Assembly (NCBI GenBank): GCA_002371295.1
Contig: DFGZ01000335.1
Coordinates: 1 to 7,269, forward strand
Reading direction: 5' to 3'
From: Oribacterium sp. UBA3737
GTDB lineage: Bacteria; Bacillota_A; Clostridia; Lachnospirales; Lachnospiraceae
DNA length: 7,269 bases
The translations under genes were made by a program, and so were the position numbers. Numbering within the stretch: position 1 is the first letter of the stretch; the number at the start of each line of letters is the position of its first letter. The notes under the pieces are model-generated. The model did no database searches. It saw only the letters and a program-made list of their open reading frames with translations, and was not told where the DNA came from. Of the stretch, positions 1 to 6,455 are shown piece by piece.

Positions 1-204
1 CATGCAAAGTTCATCAATATGAGTGATGATTTCCGGGAGACAACTATCCCATATCCTGAGATCATCAAGGTCATGAAGGAAAACGGATATGAGGGCTATC
101 TGTTAAGTGAGTACGAGGGTGCCGATAAGTACGATGAGGGCTATGAGGTAGGACAGACTCTCCGTAAGCATCACATTCTTCTCAAGAATCTGCTTGGCGA
201 TTAA
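1..204 (+). CDS. Sugar phosphate isomerase/epimerase-like protein, C-terminal fragment (possible C-glycoside deglycosidase alpha subunit)
   Basis: The frame is open from the first base (codon CAT) to TAA at 202-204 and gives the last 67 residues of a longer protein cut by the window edge. The tail reads HAKF near its start, then [17 protein letters not shown] and LLSEYEG. This is the usual end of xylose-isomerase-like TIM-barrel proteins (AP endonuclease 2 superfamily), where the final Glu (E37 of this fragment, in SEYEG) normally binds the catalytic metal and the HxKF motif lies near the active site. The next gene encodes a DUF6379 protein 103 bp downstream. In characterised C-glycoside deglycosidases a protein of this fold is the metal-binding alpha subunit and a DUF6379 protein the beta subunit, so this gene is a good candidate for that partner. 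An ordinary sugar isomerase or 3-epimerase remains possible because only about a fifth of the protein is visible. Family confidence is high; the specific function is inference. Confidence 0.8.
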   Translation, partial: HAKFINMSDDFRETTIPYPEIIKVMKENGYEGYLLSEYEGADKYDEGYEVGQTLRKHHILLKNLLGD

Positions 205-237
205 GAGAAAGGGAAAATGACCCTTCACGGCTTTGCC

Positions 238-287
238 CATAGAGAAGCATGCTTTGGCTGTTTCCGGTGACCGGAGGGATTTTTACA
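238..287 (+). other. Intergenic palindrome and short hairpin between the first two genes
   Basis: The gap between the isomerase-like gene and the DUF6379 gene holds a perfect 10-bp palindrome, AAGCATGCTT (245-254). It also holds a small hairpin TCCGG-TGA-CCGGA (about 263-275), extendable by G-U pairs and followed by GGGATTTTT. The hairpin could be a weak attenuator or an mRNA-processing structure that sets the ratio of the two proteins. It is short, and the genes are probably still co-transcribed. No promoter is evident here. Confidence 0.25.
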
Positions 288-307
288 AAAATGGAGGTTT
301 ATTACAA

Positions 308-751
308 ATGGAAAAACAGGTTATCCAGTCAGTTGGATTTAGAAATATAAAAGATGCAGAAGGTAATGTCACAGGCTTTCAGCTTAAGGTGAAGCTCCCG
401 TATTACAGAGGTATCTTCCTTTCACAGCTTCGTCCGGGCACACTTTTTGTAGACGGTGAGAAGTTTGATAAGGATCTCATTACCTGGAATATCAACGGTG
501 AGGATTATACAAATGAAGAGATGAAATCTGATTTTCATACTCACTGGTCAACAACTAAGCCTGCAGTGCTTAAGGTCAGGAAGGAAGGCGGTCTTTCACA
601 GGGATATCATGATCTGAAGTATGGTTTCTGCTGGACCTCATCATATATGCCGCCCATCATCCAGGACGGCCTCGATCCCGATAAGGAACCAATGGTATAT
701 ATGCCGGAGTTCGGACACCACATAAATGAAAGAAGATTATTGATCGTATAA
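308..751 (+). CDS. DUF6379 family protein, C-glycoside deglycosidase beta-subunit-like
   Basis: A 147-residue soluble protein without signal peptide or membrane segment. I recognise the DUF6379 pattern: GFQLKVKLPYYRGIFLSQL (residues 23-41), VDGEKFD (48-54), WNINGEDYT (60-68), a WSTTKPAVLKV stretch (80-90), then a Gly-rich GGLSQGYHDL turn (94-103) and a second beta-rich half ending FGHHINERR. In characterised C-glycoside deglycosidases (gut bacterial Dfg and Dgp types, soil Car type) proteins of this family are the small beta subunit that forms a complex with an isomerase-like alpha subunit and cleaves the C-C bond of 3-keto-C-glycosides. The start at 308 is chosen because GGAGG (293-297) lies 10 nt upstream; an in-frame ATG at 233 has no such site and would add 25 unconserved residues. 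It follows the isomerase-like gene by 103 bp and precedes a strong terminator, so it is the last gene of that unit. Homologues may act on O-, N- or S-glycosides; the substrate is unknown. Confidence 0.82.
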   Translation: MEKQVIQSVGFRNIKDAEGNVTGFQLKVKLPYYRGIFLSQLRPGTLFVDGEKFDKDLITWNINGEDYTNEEMKSDFHTHWSTTKPAVLKVRKEGGLSQGYHDLKYGFCWTSSYMPPIIQDGLDPDKEPMVYMPEFGHHINERRLLIV

Positions 752-774
752 GATGTCACATCCAAAAATCCAAA

Positions 775-813
775 GGTTTTCGGAAAGTTTTTCCTTATTT
801 GCGTCCGGAAACC
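775..813 (+). other. Hairpin in the 3' region of the DUF6379 gene
   Basis: GGTTTTCGGA (775-784) can pair with TCCGGAAACC (804-813) over 10 bp with one G-U pair. A smaller alternative hairpin, GGAAA (782-786) with TTTCC (790-794), uses bases of the left arm, so the two structures exclude each other. It lies between the stop codon and the terminator, where an RNA 3'-stabilising or processing element is plausible. There is no T-tract behind it, so it is not itself a terminator. Confidence 0.3.
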
Positions 814-852
814 TGTATTTCAGGAGAATCTGGAGAATCGAAATATAAAAAC

Positions 853-892
853 AGAAAGATCAGAAAACTATCGTGGTTTTCTGATCTTTTTG
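853..892 (+). terminator. Intrinsic terminator after the DUF6379 gene
   Basis: A perfect 14-bp stem (855-868 with 876-889, core AAAGATCAGAAAAC and its complement), a 7-nt loop TATCGTG, and a run of T at the end of the right arm (887-891). It lies 100 bp after the stop codon and separates this unit from the ABC transporter operon, which has its own promoter. The A-rich left flank could give some activity on the other strand, but no opposing gene is present. Confidence 0.9.
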
Positions 893-907
893 TGCCAGAA
901 GTCCCCG

Positions 908-943
908 GACAAATAATGCAACAAGTAAACGACAAATATTGCA
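908..943 (+). promoter_or_regulatory. Tandem direct repeat, candidate operator of the ABC operon
   Basis: GACAAATAATGCA (908-920) recurs as GACAAATATTGCA (931-943), 12 of 13 bases identical, with a 23-bp period (about two helical turns). The downstream copy ends 11 bp before the -35 hexamer at 955. Two same-direction sites two turns apart just upstream of -35 is the classic layout for an activator such as an AraC-family protein. The same bases contain an inverted pair ATGCAA (916-921) and TTGCAT (939-944). No regulator gene is in the window, so the protein is unknown. Confidence 0.5.
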
Positions 944-954
944 TAGGATTTTTT

Positions 955-982
955 TTGAAATAAATTAAAAGCAAAATATGAT
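955..982 (+). promoter_or_regulatory. Sigma-A promoter of the sugar ABC operon
   Basis: TTGAAA (955-960), a 16-bp spacer and TATGAT (977-982), each one base off consensus, within AT-rich DNA behind a T8 tract. Transcription would start near 989, leaving a leader of roughly 90 nt before the lipoprotein gene. It sits directly downstream of the tandem repeat at 908-943, consistent with regulation by an activator. Confidence 0.7.
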
Positions 983-1038
983 GCTTATTTTGTTTTCTAT
1001 GAAAAGAGGAGAAGGAAGCATTGAGGTATCATAAGCAT
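981..1038 (+). promoter_or_regulatory. Inverted repeat over the start site and leader
   Basis: ATGCTTAT (981-988) overlaps the end of the -10 and the predicted start site; its exact complement ATAAGCAT lies at 1031-1038, with another AAGCAT at 1016-1021. The two arms are 50 bp apart start to start, about five helical turns, which would suit a repressor that loops DNA or binds two half-sites. The arms are short and their function is inference. Confidence 0.3.
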
Positions 1039-1081
1039 ACAAACAACAGATATAACACTCGATTCAGGAGGAAAAAAGATT

Positions 1082-2251
1082 ATGAAGAAGAAAATAATAT
1101 CAGGTTTTTTAATGGGAGCCATGGCTCTTTCACTTGCAGCCTGCGGCAGCAGCACGAACAGTCCGGAGGCAACCACAGGTACCGCAACAGGTGAAGCCGA
1201 TCAGAAGGAAGAGACAGCATCAGGCGCTGCAGAGCAGAAGGCAGAAACAACAGCAAGTGCAGGGGAATCAGGTTCAACACATATTTATGTTTTAACGGCG
1301 CCTGAGGATCACGGCTGGACTGGTTCTGTTGCAACCTTTGCCAAGGAGAAGGTCGAGGAGGTTAACGGTGAGGGCAAGTACAGTGCAGAGGTTATCACCT
1401 GTGATGACGCCTCTTATCAGATCAATCAGATCGAGGATATCATCGCTAAGGGTGAGAAGGATATCGCAGTAGTTATCCAGCCTATCGACGATACAGTTCA
1501 GTCCGCTATCCAGGGACTGGTAGATGCAGGTGTTCCTTATGTGGCATTTGACAGAATCATCGATGGAGTTCAGGACAGTGCGGTTGCCAATGTCAAGGGA
1601 GACAATGAGGGAATCGGCGCAGGTTCAGCGGCATATTTCGTGTCCCTCGGTCTTAAGCCGGGAGATAAGGTTTATGTATACGAGGGAGACACCTCATCTG
1701 TTACAACACTTCGTAATCAGGGCTTTACAGAGTACCTTACCGGAGAACTTGAATTTGACGGTAAGAAGATCGCTGATGATGCAAAGTGGACAGAGGATCA
1801 GGTAAACAACAGCATTACATATTCAGGTGCCATGAACTGGAGCCGTTCGGATACAAAGGCATCCTTTGAGACACTCATGGGTGACAGTTCCAACACTTCA
1901 ACAAAGTGGATCTACGCAGAGGATGATGAGCTTGCAATGGGCATCCTTGAAGCATTGAACGGCGGCGGAATCGAAGATTCTGCAAAGGAAGCATTCCTTT
2001 TAAACAAGCCTGTTATCACAGGATGCGGTGGACTTGATGAGTTCTATGGTGTATTGAGAGGTGAGTCTTACGGTGACCTTTACGGTCAGCTTGGTGGTTT
2101 TATGTCAGTGACCTACAGTCCGAGCATGATCCAGACTGCAATCGCAGATATGGTTGATTATCTTGATGGCAAGGAAGTTACTCAGGATCACGTTATCGAG
2201 TGCAAAAATGTAACTGCAGATAATGTTTCCGAATTCAAGGGATTTAACTAA
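1082..2251 (+). CDS. Sugar ABC transporter substrate-binding lipoprotein (ChvE/MglB-like)
   Basis: A 389-residue extracytoplasmic solute-binding protein that delivers a sugar or small glycoside to the downstream ATPase and permease. Residues 1-20 form a lipoprotein signal peptide (KKK, hydrophobic core) with lipobox LAAC and lipidated Cys21. Residues 22-66 are a flexible Ala/Thr/Glu/Gln-rich linker. The periplasmic-binding-protein type 1 fold begins at HIYVLTAP (67-74). Likely ligand-contact segments are DHGWTG (76-81), FDR (156-158), EGDTSSVTTLRNQGF (201-215, Arg211), AEDDELAMG (279-287) and TGCGGLD (313-319). These match the class that binds glucose, galactose, xylose or arabinose pyranoses; the Trp79 and FDR pattern is typical of sugar binders. 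Start: AGGAGG (1066-1071) is 10 nt upstream. First gene of the operon, 81 bp before the ATPase. Sugar specificity cannot be read from sequence; a glycoside with an aglycone group is possible but unproven. Confidence 0.93.
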   Translation: MKKKIISGFLMGAMALSLAACGSSTNSPEATTGTATGEADQKEETASGAAEQKAETTASAGESGSTHIYVLTAPEDHGWTGSVATFAKEKVEEVNGEGKYSAEVITCDDASYQINQIEDIIAKGEKDIAVVIQPIDDTVQSAIQGLVDAGVPYVAFDRIIDGVQDSAVANVKGDNEGIGAGSAAYFVSLGLKPGDKVYVYEGDTSSVTTLRNQGFTEYLTGELEFDGKKIADDAKWTEDQVNNSITYSGAMNWSRSDTKASFETLMGDSSNTSTKWIYAEDDELAMGILEALNGGGIEDSAKEAFLLNKPVITGCGGLDEFYGVLRGESYGDLYGQLGGFMSVTYSPSMIQTAIADMVDYLDGKEVTQDHVIECKNVTADNVSEFKGFN

Positions 2252-2332
2252 AATTCGGAGCCGGACAGATAACAGCTTTATGTCATAAATATATCGTGAT
2301 AAACACACTTTAACAGATGAGAGGTAAAAGGC

Positions 2333-3820
2333 ATGTCGCTTTTGGAAATGAAAAATATAAGAAAATCCTTCAGCGGCGTACCGGTTTTGAAAGGCGTGGA
2401 TCTTACCGTGGAAAAGGGCGAAATCCACGCCCTTCTTGGTGAAAACGGAGCCGGTAAGTCAACGCTGATGAATATCCTGACAGGAACGATAGATTCTGAC
2501 GGAGGAACCATCACCTTCAATGGTCAGGAATTAAAAAATATAAGCATTAAAAAGAGTGAGGAAGCCGGAATTGCATTTGTGCATCAGGAGCTGAATCTTT
2601 TTAACGATCTGAGAGTATTTGAAAATATATATATCAATAAAGAGCTTACCAATGCTTTCGGAAGGCTAAGAAAAAAAGAAATGATCAGGAATTCCGAAAA
2701 GCTGTTTAATGAGTTGGGGGTAAACATTGATCCGGAGGCGCTTGTGGATGATCTGAAAATGGGTGAGAAGCAGCTTTTGGAAATAAGCAAAGCACTTTTC
2801 TTTGACGCTAAGCTTCTGATCCTTGATGAACCCACAACTTCACTTACAAATGAAGAGGTTGAGCATCTTTTCGGAATAGTTAAAGAACTGAAAAAAAAGG
2901 GGATATCTTTTATATTCATTTCCCATAAGATGCCTGAAATCTTTGAATACTGTGATTCCTACACAGTCTTCAGAAACGGTGAATATGTGGGAAGCGGGAA
3001 GATTTCTGAAACTACACCTCAGGAAGTCACAGGACTTATGGTAGGTCATGCTTCAGAAAACGGAGACATTTACAGGAAAAGAGAGCCGGGGGAGGAAGTG
3101 CTGAAGCTTGATAAATTAAGCGGAAAGGGCTTCAGCAATATCTCCATGTCAGTAAAGAAGGGCGAGATCCTGGGGCTTACGGGACTTCAGGGCTCCGGCA
3201 GCAGTGAGCTTTTACAGAGTCTTTTCGGAGCATCACCCATAAGCTCCGGTGAAGTTCGGGTTTTTGGAAAGAAGTTATCTGAAATAGACACTCATAAGGC
3301 AATGAGGGCAGGGATCGGATTCCTTCCGGCAAACCGTAAGGAGAATTCAGTGATCCCGGATATGACCATCGGGGAAAATATGTATCTTGCCGAGCAGGTA
3401 CTTTCGGCAGTGCATTTCAATATAGACAGGAAAAAAGAAGAGAATAATTACAGAAAATACAAGAATCAGCTCAATATCAAGGCTGAGTCGGCGGATGACG
3501 GAATTCTGTCTTTAAGCGGAGGAAATCAGCAGAAGGTATTCATCGCAAGATGGCTGAATACCGGGGCAGACATTCTTCTTTTTGATAATCCTACCCAGGG
3601 AATAGATGTAGGTGCAAAGGAAGAGATTTATAAACTGATACTGAAGCTTTCGGAGTCGGGAAAGACGATCCTGGTCAACACTCTTGAGATACCCGAGCTC
3701 CAGAAGGTGGCGGACAGAGTTCTGATTTTCTATGACGGAGAGATCATAAAGACTCTTTCCCATGATGAAATAGAAGAACATACAGTTATGATGTATTCCA
3801 CAAATTCAGTGGAAGCGTGA
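2333..3820 (+). CDS. Sugar ABC transporter ATP-binding protein, two fused nucleotide-binding domains (MglA/RbsA/XylG family)
   Basis: A 495-residue cytoplasmic ATPase, the usual length for this family, powering sugar import with the permease downstream. NBD1 has Walker A GENGAGKST (36-44), Q-loop Gln85, a divergent signature LKMGEKQ (141-147), Walker B LLILDEP (161-167) and switch His198. NBD2 has a degenerate Walker A GLQGSGSSE (284-292) with no lysine, a good signature LSGGNQQ (394-400) and FDNPTQGIDVGAK (417-429), in which Asn419 replaces the catalytic glutamate. Site one (NBD1 Walker motifs plus NBD2 signature) is therefore intact, while site two lacks every catalytic element, so one active ATPase site is expected. 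A lost Walker A lysine in NBD2 is normal for the family; the Asn is less usual compared with E. coli RbsA, MglA or XylG. GAGAGG (2319-2324) lies 8 nt before ATG. The gene is 37 bp ahead of the permease in the same operon. Confidence 0.93.
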   Translation: MSLLEMKNIRKSFSGVPVLKGVDLTVEKGEIHALLGENGAGKSTLMNILTGTIDSDGGTITFNGQELKNISIKKSEEAGIAFVHQELNLFNDLRVFENIYINKELTNAFGRLRKKEMIRNSEKLFNELGVNIDPEALVDDLKMGEKQLLEISKALFFDAKLLILDEPTTSLTNEEVEHLFGIVKELKKKGISFIFISHKMPEIFEYCDSYTVFRNGEYVGSGKISETTPQEVTGLMVGHASENGDIYRKREPGEEVLKLDKLSGKGFSNISMSVKKGEILGLTGLQGSGSSELLQSLFGASPISSGEVRVFGKKLSEIDTHKAMRAGIGFLPANRKENSVIPDMTIGENMYLAEQVLSAVHFNIDRKKEENNYRKYKNQLNIKAESADDGILSLSGGNQQKVFIARWLNTGADILLFDNPTQGIDVGAKEEIYKLILKLSESGKTILVNTLEIPELQKVADRVLIFYDGEIIKTLSHDEIEEHTVMMYSTNSVEA

Positions 3821-3857
3821 AGCTGAAGCAGTTATTCGAAGGTGACAGGAGGTTCCT

Positions 3858-4949
3858 ATGAGCGCTGGATTATATAAAGGGGCAGGTTTGGCCCTGAAAT
3901 CGGAAAACAAAGAGATGGATTACAGGATGGATAAGACCAATTCTAAAAAGAAGAATGTGCTGGGGAACATCTGGCACAATTACAGTTTCATATTTGTATT
4001 TTTTATAATTTTCATAGTATACGCAGTGAGCAGCAGTGTGATGACCTGGAGCGCCACCATGAACATCCTGAGGCATTCGGCGGTTATCGGCATCATTTCC
4101 CTGGGAATGGGAATGGTATGTCTGACCGGTGAGATCGACCTTTCGGCAGGATCCACACTGGCACTTGTAAGCGGATTTTCAGTAGTGGTGTTCAATGCCA
4201 CTTCCGGAAATCTGTTCCTGACGGCAATTTTCTCAATAGCCTTCGGTGCGGCTCTCGGATTTGTAAACGGTCTTCTTGTGGGAGTGGTAAAGATGCCCTC
4301 ATTTATTGTTACTCTGGCTACAATGCTGATCTACAGATCCTTTTCACAGTACTTCTGTCAGCATATTTCCAAGGAGCTTATCGGAGGCGGATCCTCCGTT
4401 TACAGGATGTCCAATAAATTCAGCGGTTATGACATCATGTACGCCCTCGGCAACAACAAGCTTGCCACCATACCTATCGTGGGAATCCTCCTTGTGATCT
4501 TTACAGTTATCTTCGTATATATTCTTGAAGATACAAAGTACGGAAAGAAGATCTACGCTATCGGTTCGAGCGAAAAGGGAGCATTTATGACAGGTATAAA
4601 TGTTAATGCCATCAAGATGTCTGTTTTCGTTATCATGGGTGCGATGGTCGGCATAGCTTCATACCTCTGGATCTGCATGAACGCATCAGCGGATCCTGCG
4701 ACAACAGGCTCCAGCTATGAGATGTACGCGATCGCAGCAGTTGTCCTCGGAGGCATCGCAATGAGCGGTGGACGCGGAAGGATGCTGGGAGTGCTTTTCG
4801 GTTCGCTATCATACACTGTTATCGATAAGATCATCATCGCCCTGAAGATGGATTCACTCATCAATAATGCCATAAAGGGAATAATCCTTATCGTGGTAAT
4901 ACTTATTCAGATAGCTGCACCGAAAATCAGGGAAAAGCTGAAGAAATAA
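3858..4949 (+). CDS. Sugar ABC transporter permease (MglC/RbsC/XylH-like, BPD_transp_2 family)
   Basis: A 363-residue integral membrane protein forming, as a probable homodimer, the sugar channel of the transporter. A polar, Lys-rich N-terminus (residues 1-42, KKK at 30-32) precedes the first membrane helix (about 43-62); further hydrophobic helices fill the remainder. Family motifs are GEIDLSAGS (91-99), VKMPSFIVTLATM (the cytoplasmic coupling loop and next helix), and VLGGIAMSGGRGR (296-308), followed by two last helices and a basic tail. Start 3858 is chosen because AGGAGG (3847-3852) lies 5 nt upstream; the inner ATGs at residues 20 and 24 lack ribosome binding sites. The N-terminus is about 20 residues longer than in many relatives. 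Only one permease gene is present, as usual for the monosaccharide (CUT2) class. It is followed after 32 bp by the oxidoreductase gene. Confidence 0.93.
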   Translation: MSAGLYKGAGLALKSENKEMDYRMDKTNSKKKNVLGNIWHNYSFIFVFFIIFIVYAVSSSVMTWSATMNILRHSAVIGIISLGMGMVCLTGEIDLSAGSTLALVSGFSVVVFNATSGNLFLTAIFSIAFGAALGFVNGLLVGVVKMPSFIVTLATMLIYRSFSQYFCQHISKELIGGGSSVYRMSNKFSGYDIMYALGNNKLATIPIVGILLVIFTVIFVYILEDTKYGKKIYAIGSSEKGAFMTGINVNAIKMSVFVIMGAMVGIASYLWICMNASADPATTGSSYEMYAIAAVVLGGIAMSGGRGRMLGVLFGSLSYTVIDKIIIALKMDSLINNAIKGIILIVVILIQIAAPKIREKLKK

Positions 4950-4981
4950 CCAAAGGTGTACAAATGCCCAATGGAGGAAAA

Positions 4982-6043
4982 ATGAACAAAATAAGAATTG
5001 GTATCATAGGCTGCGGAGCGATTTCGGTGAGAAGACATTTGCCTGAGTATGCAGCCCGGGAAGATGTTGAGATCGCTGCGATTTACAACAGAACCAGGAG
5101 TAAAGCGGAGGAAATTCAGAAGCAGTACGGCGGCGTGGTCTGTGACAGTGTTGAGCAGCTGGTAAATATGGATCTTGACGCAGTCAGTGTATGTACTTCA
5201 AATGCACGTCATGCTCACGATGCAATACTTGCGCTTCAGGCAGGAAAGCATGTACTTTGTGAAAAACCCATGGATGTCACGATCTATAAATGTATAGCCA
5301 TGGTTGAGGAGGCAGAGAAGGCAGGAAAGCTTCTTATGATCGCACAGAACCAGCGTTTTTCGTCCGCTCACGTGAAGGCAAAGGAGCTTATTCAGGCAGG
5401 TGAGATCGGAAGGATAGTATCTTTCGAGACAAAATTCGGTCATTCCGGACCTGAGAGATGGACCGGTTCCGATGACACATGGTTCTTTAAGAAGACAGAT
5501 GCCGGAATGGGGGCGCTTGCAGACCTGGGCATTCATAAGACGGATCTGGTGCATTATATTACAGGTGAAAACATTACGGAGGTTTATGCCCACACAGCAA
5601 CGCTTGACAAGAAATATCCGGACGGAAGCCTCATCGATGTTGAGGATAATGCCTGGTGTATCTACAAGCTCGGAAATGGCGCAACGGGAACGATGCACGC
5701 AAGCTGGACAGATTACGGCCGGGAATATAATTCAATTGTCATCCATGGAACTGAGGGGTCGATAAGATGCTACGATGACAGGGAATACAGCCTTATTGTA
5801 GAAAAAAAGGATGGCAGGCAGAATTTTCTTTCCACCGAGAAGATGATGACCAATGCCGACCAGACCATCGGAACCGGTGAAAGTCTCAACTCGGGCGTGA
5901 TAGATGAGTTCATCGAATCTATTAAGGGGGAAAGAAAATGCAGATGTACCGGGCGTGATGCACTCAGGTCAATGAGAGTTATATTTGCAGCCATGGCATC
6001 CTCCGATATAGGAAGGATGATCACCATTCCCGAGAACAGATAA
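4982..6043 (+). CDS. Gfo/Idh/MocA family NAD(P)-dependent sugar oxidoreductase
   Basis: A 353-residue cytoplasmic dehydrogenase acting on a sugar, inositol or glycoside hydroxyl. Residues 1-120 are a Rossmann domain with GIIGCGAIS (7-15) and an acceptor loop YNRTRSKAEE after beta strand 2; the catalytic CEKP motif is at 93-96 (Lys95). The C-terminal alpha/beta domain carries ADLGIHKTDL (180-189), whose Asp181 and His185 form the usual D-x3-H pair. Length is typical. I chose ATG 4982 because GGAGG (4973-4977) precedes it and the family begins MxKIRIGIIG; the in-frame ATG at 4964, preceded by AAGGTG, would add six residues. It is the last gene of the transporter operon, so it probably acts on the imported compound. 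In C-glycoside and related pathways enzymes of this family oxidise the glucose C3 hydroxyl, creating the substrate of the isomerase-like/DUF6379 lyase encoded upstream. That role is inference; inositol or other sugar dehydrogenases of the same family are alternatives. Confidence 0.9.
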   Translation: MNKIRIGIIGCGAISVRRHLPEYAAREDVEIAAIYNRTRSKAEEIQKQYGGVVCDSVEQLVNMDLDAVSVCTSNARHAHDAILALQAGKHVLCEKPMDVTIYKCIAMVEEAEKAGKLLMIAQNQRFSSAHVKAKELIQAGEIGRIVSFETKFGHSGPERWTGSDDTWFFKKTDAGMGALADLGIHKTDLVHYITGENITEVYAHTATLDKKYPDGSLIDVEDNAWCIYKLGNGATGTMHASWTDYGREYNSIVIHGTEGSIRCYDDREYSLIVEKKDGRQNFLSTEKMMTNADQTIGTGESLNSGVIDEFIESIKGERKCRCTGRDALRSMRVIFAAMASSDIGRMITIPENR

Positions 6044-6074
6044 AAGGGGAAATCGAAAACGAAAACAGGACATC

Positions 6075-6112
6075 AGACATCATTCCGGCCTGGGAGTGGT
6101 GTCTTATTTTTT
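6075..6112 (+). terminator. Intrinsic terminator of the ABC operon
   Basis: A 12-bp stem pairs AGACATCATTCC (6075-6086) with GGAGTGGTGTCT (6093-6104), with two G-U pairs and a 6-nt loop GGCCTG, followed by TATTTTTT (6105-6112). It lies 31 bp after the oxidoreductase stop codon and ends the four-gene unit. Confidence 0.82.
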
Positions 6113-6366
6113 GCGGCTTCACGGACAAGAGCGTAGAAACGGATCTTTTTTTGTGAAGATTTCTGCAAATTAACAAAAACAGCAGTTACAGTATCGTGCC
6201 CAATGGCTATGGCACAACCATCAAGGTTCAGTGTCTTATGGATGGAGTCCTGAATATTCCCTTCGATAAAAATGCAGCCGGACTTACATTTATGATCTAT
6301 GGCCGGGAGATGAGTCCATCCGTGTTCATCAATAGCTAATTTGGCAAGTCATCAGTATGATTTTAG
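6113..6366 (+). other. Intergenic region with a 60-codon open remnant
   Basis: This stretch carries no convincing gene. From 6157 to the TAA at 6337-6339 one forward frame stays open for 60 codons and reads protein-like, for example IVPNGYGTTIKVQ and DGVLNIPFDKNAAGLTF. No start codon with a ribosome binding site opens it; the frame is closed upstream by TGA at 6154, and GTG 6196 and ATG 6238 have no good Shine-Dalgarno. It may be the decayed 3' end of a lost gene or chance. I do not recognise a family. The part before 6157 holds a T7 tract (6146-6152) and nothing else I can name. Confidence 0.3.
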
Positions 6367-6395
6367 TTGATTATGAACCATGAAAAATATATTAT
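6367..6395 (+). promoter_or_regulatory. Promoter of the acidic membrane-protein gene
   Basis: TTGATT (6367-6372), a 17-bp spacer and TATTAT (6390-6395). Transcription would start near 6402, about 54 nt before the ATG at 6456. The upstream terminator at 6112 makes a separate promoter necessary, and this is the best-spaced pair in the gap. Confidence 0.55.
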
Positions 6396-6455
6396 GGAGT
6401 CATGATCTGAAAGAAAAATAAATTGGGTGCAGTGCCCGGGATGGAGGATACATAT

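Noticed and set aside
233..307. Longer start for the DUF6379 protein at ATG 233
   Set aside because: It has no ribosome site, and the extra 25 residues do not look like the family, while ATG 308 has a good GGAGG.
924..937. Possible CcpA (cre) site, AGTAAACGACAAAT
   Set aside because: Only the left half matches the cre consensus (about 8 of 14 bases) and the right half is lost; the tandem repeat explains this region better.
1524..1805. Plus-strand open frame of 93 codons inside the sugar-binding protein gene
   Set aside because: It runs in another frame of a clear gene, has no ribosome site and no protein-like pattern.
5198..5698. Minus-strand open frame of 166 codons inside the oxidoreductase gene
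   Set aside because: It lies wholly opposite a well-conserved gene with intact motifs, has no recognisable domain and is a frame shadow.
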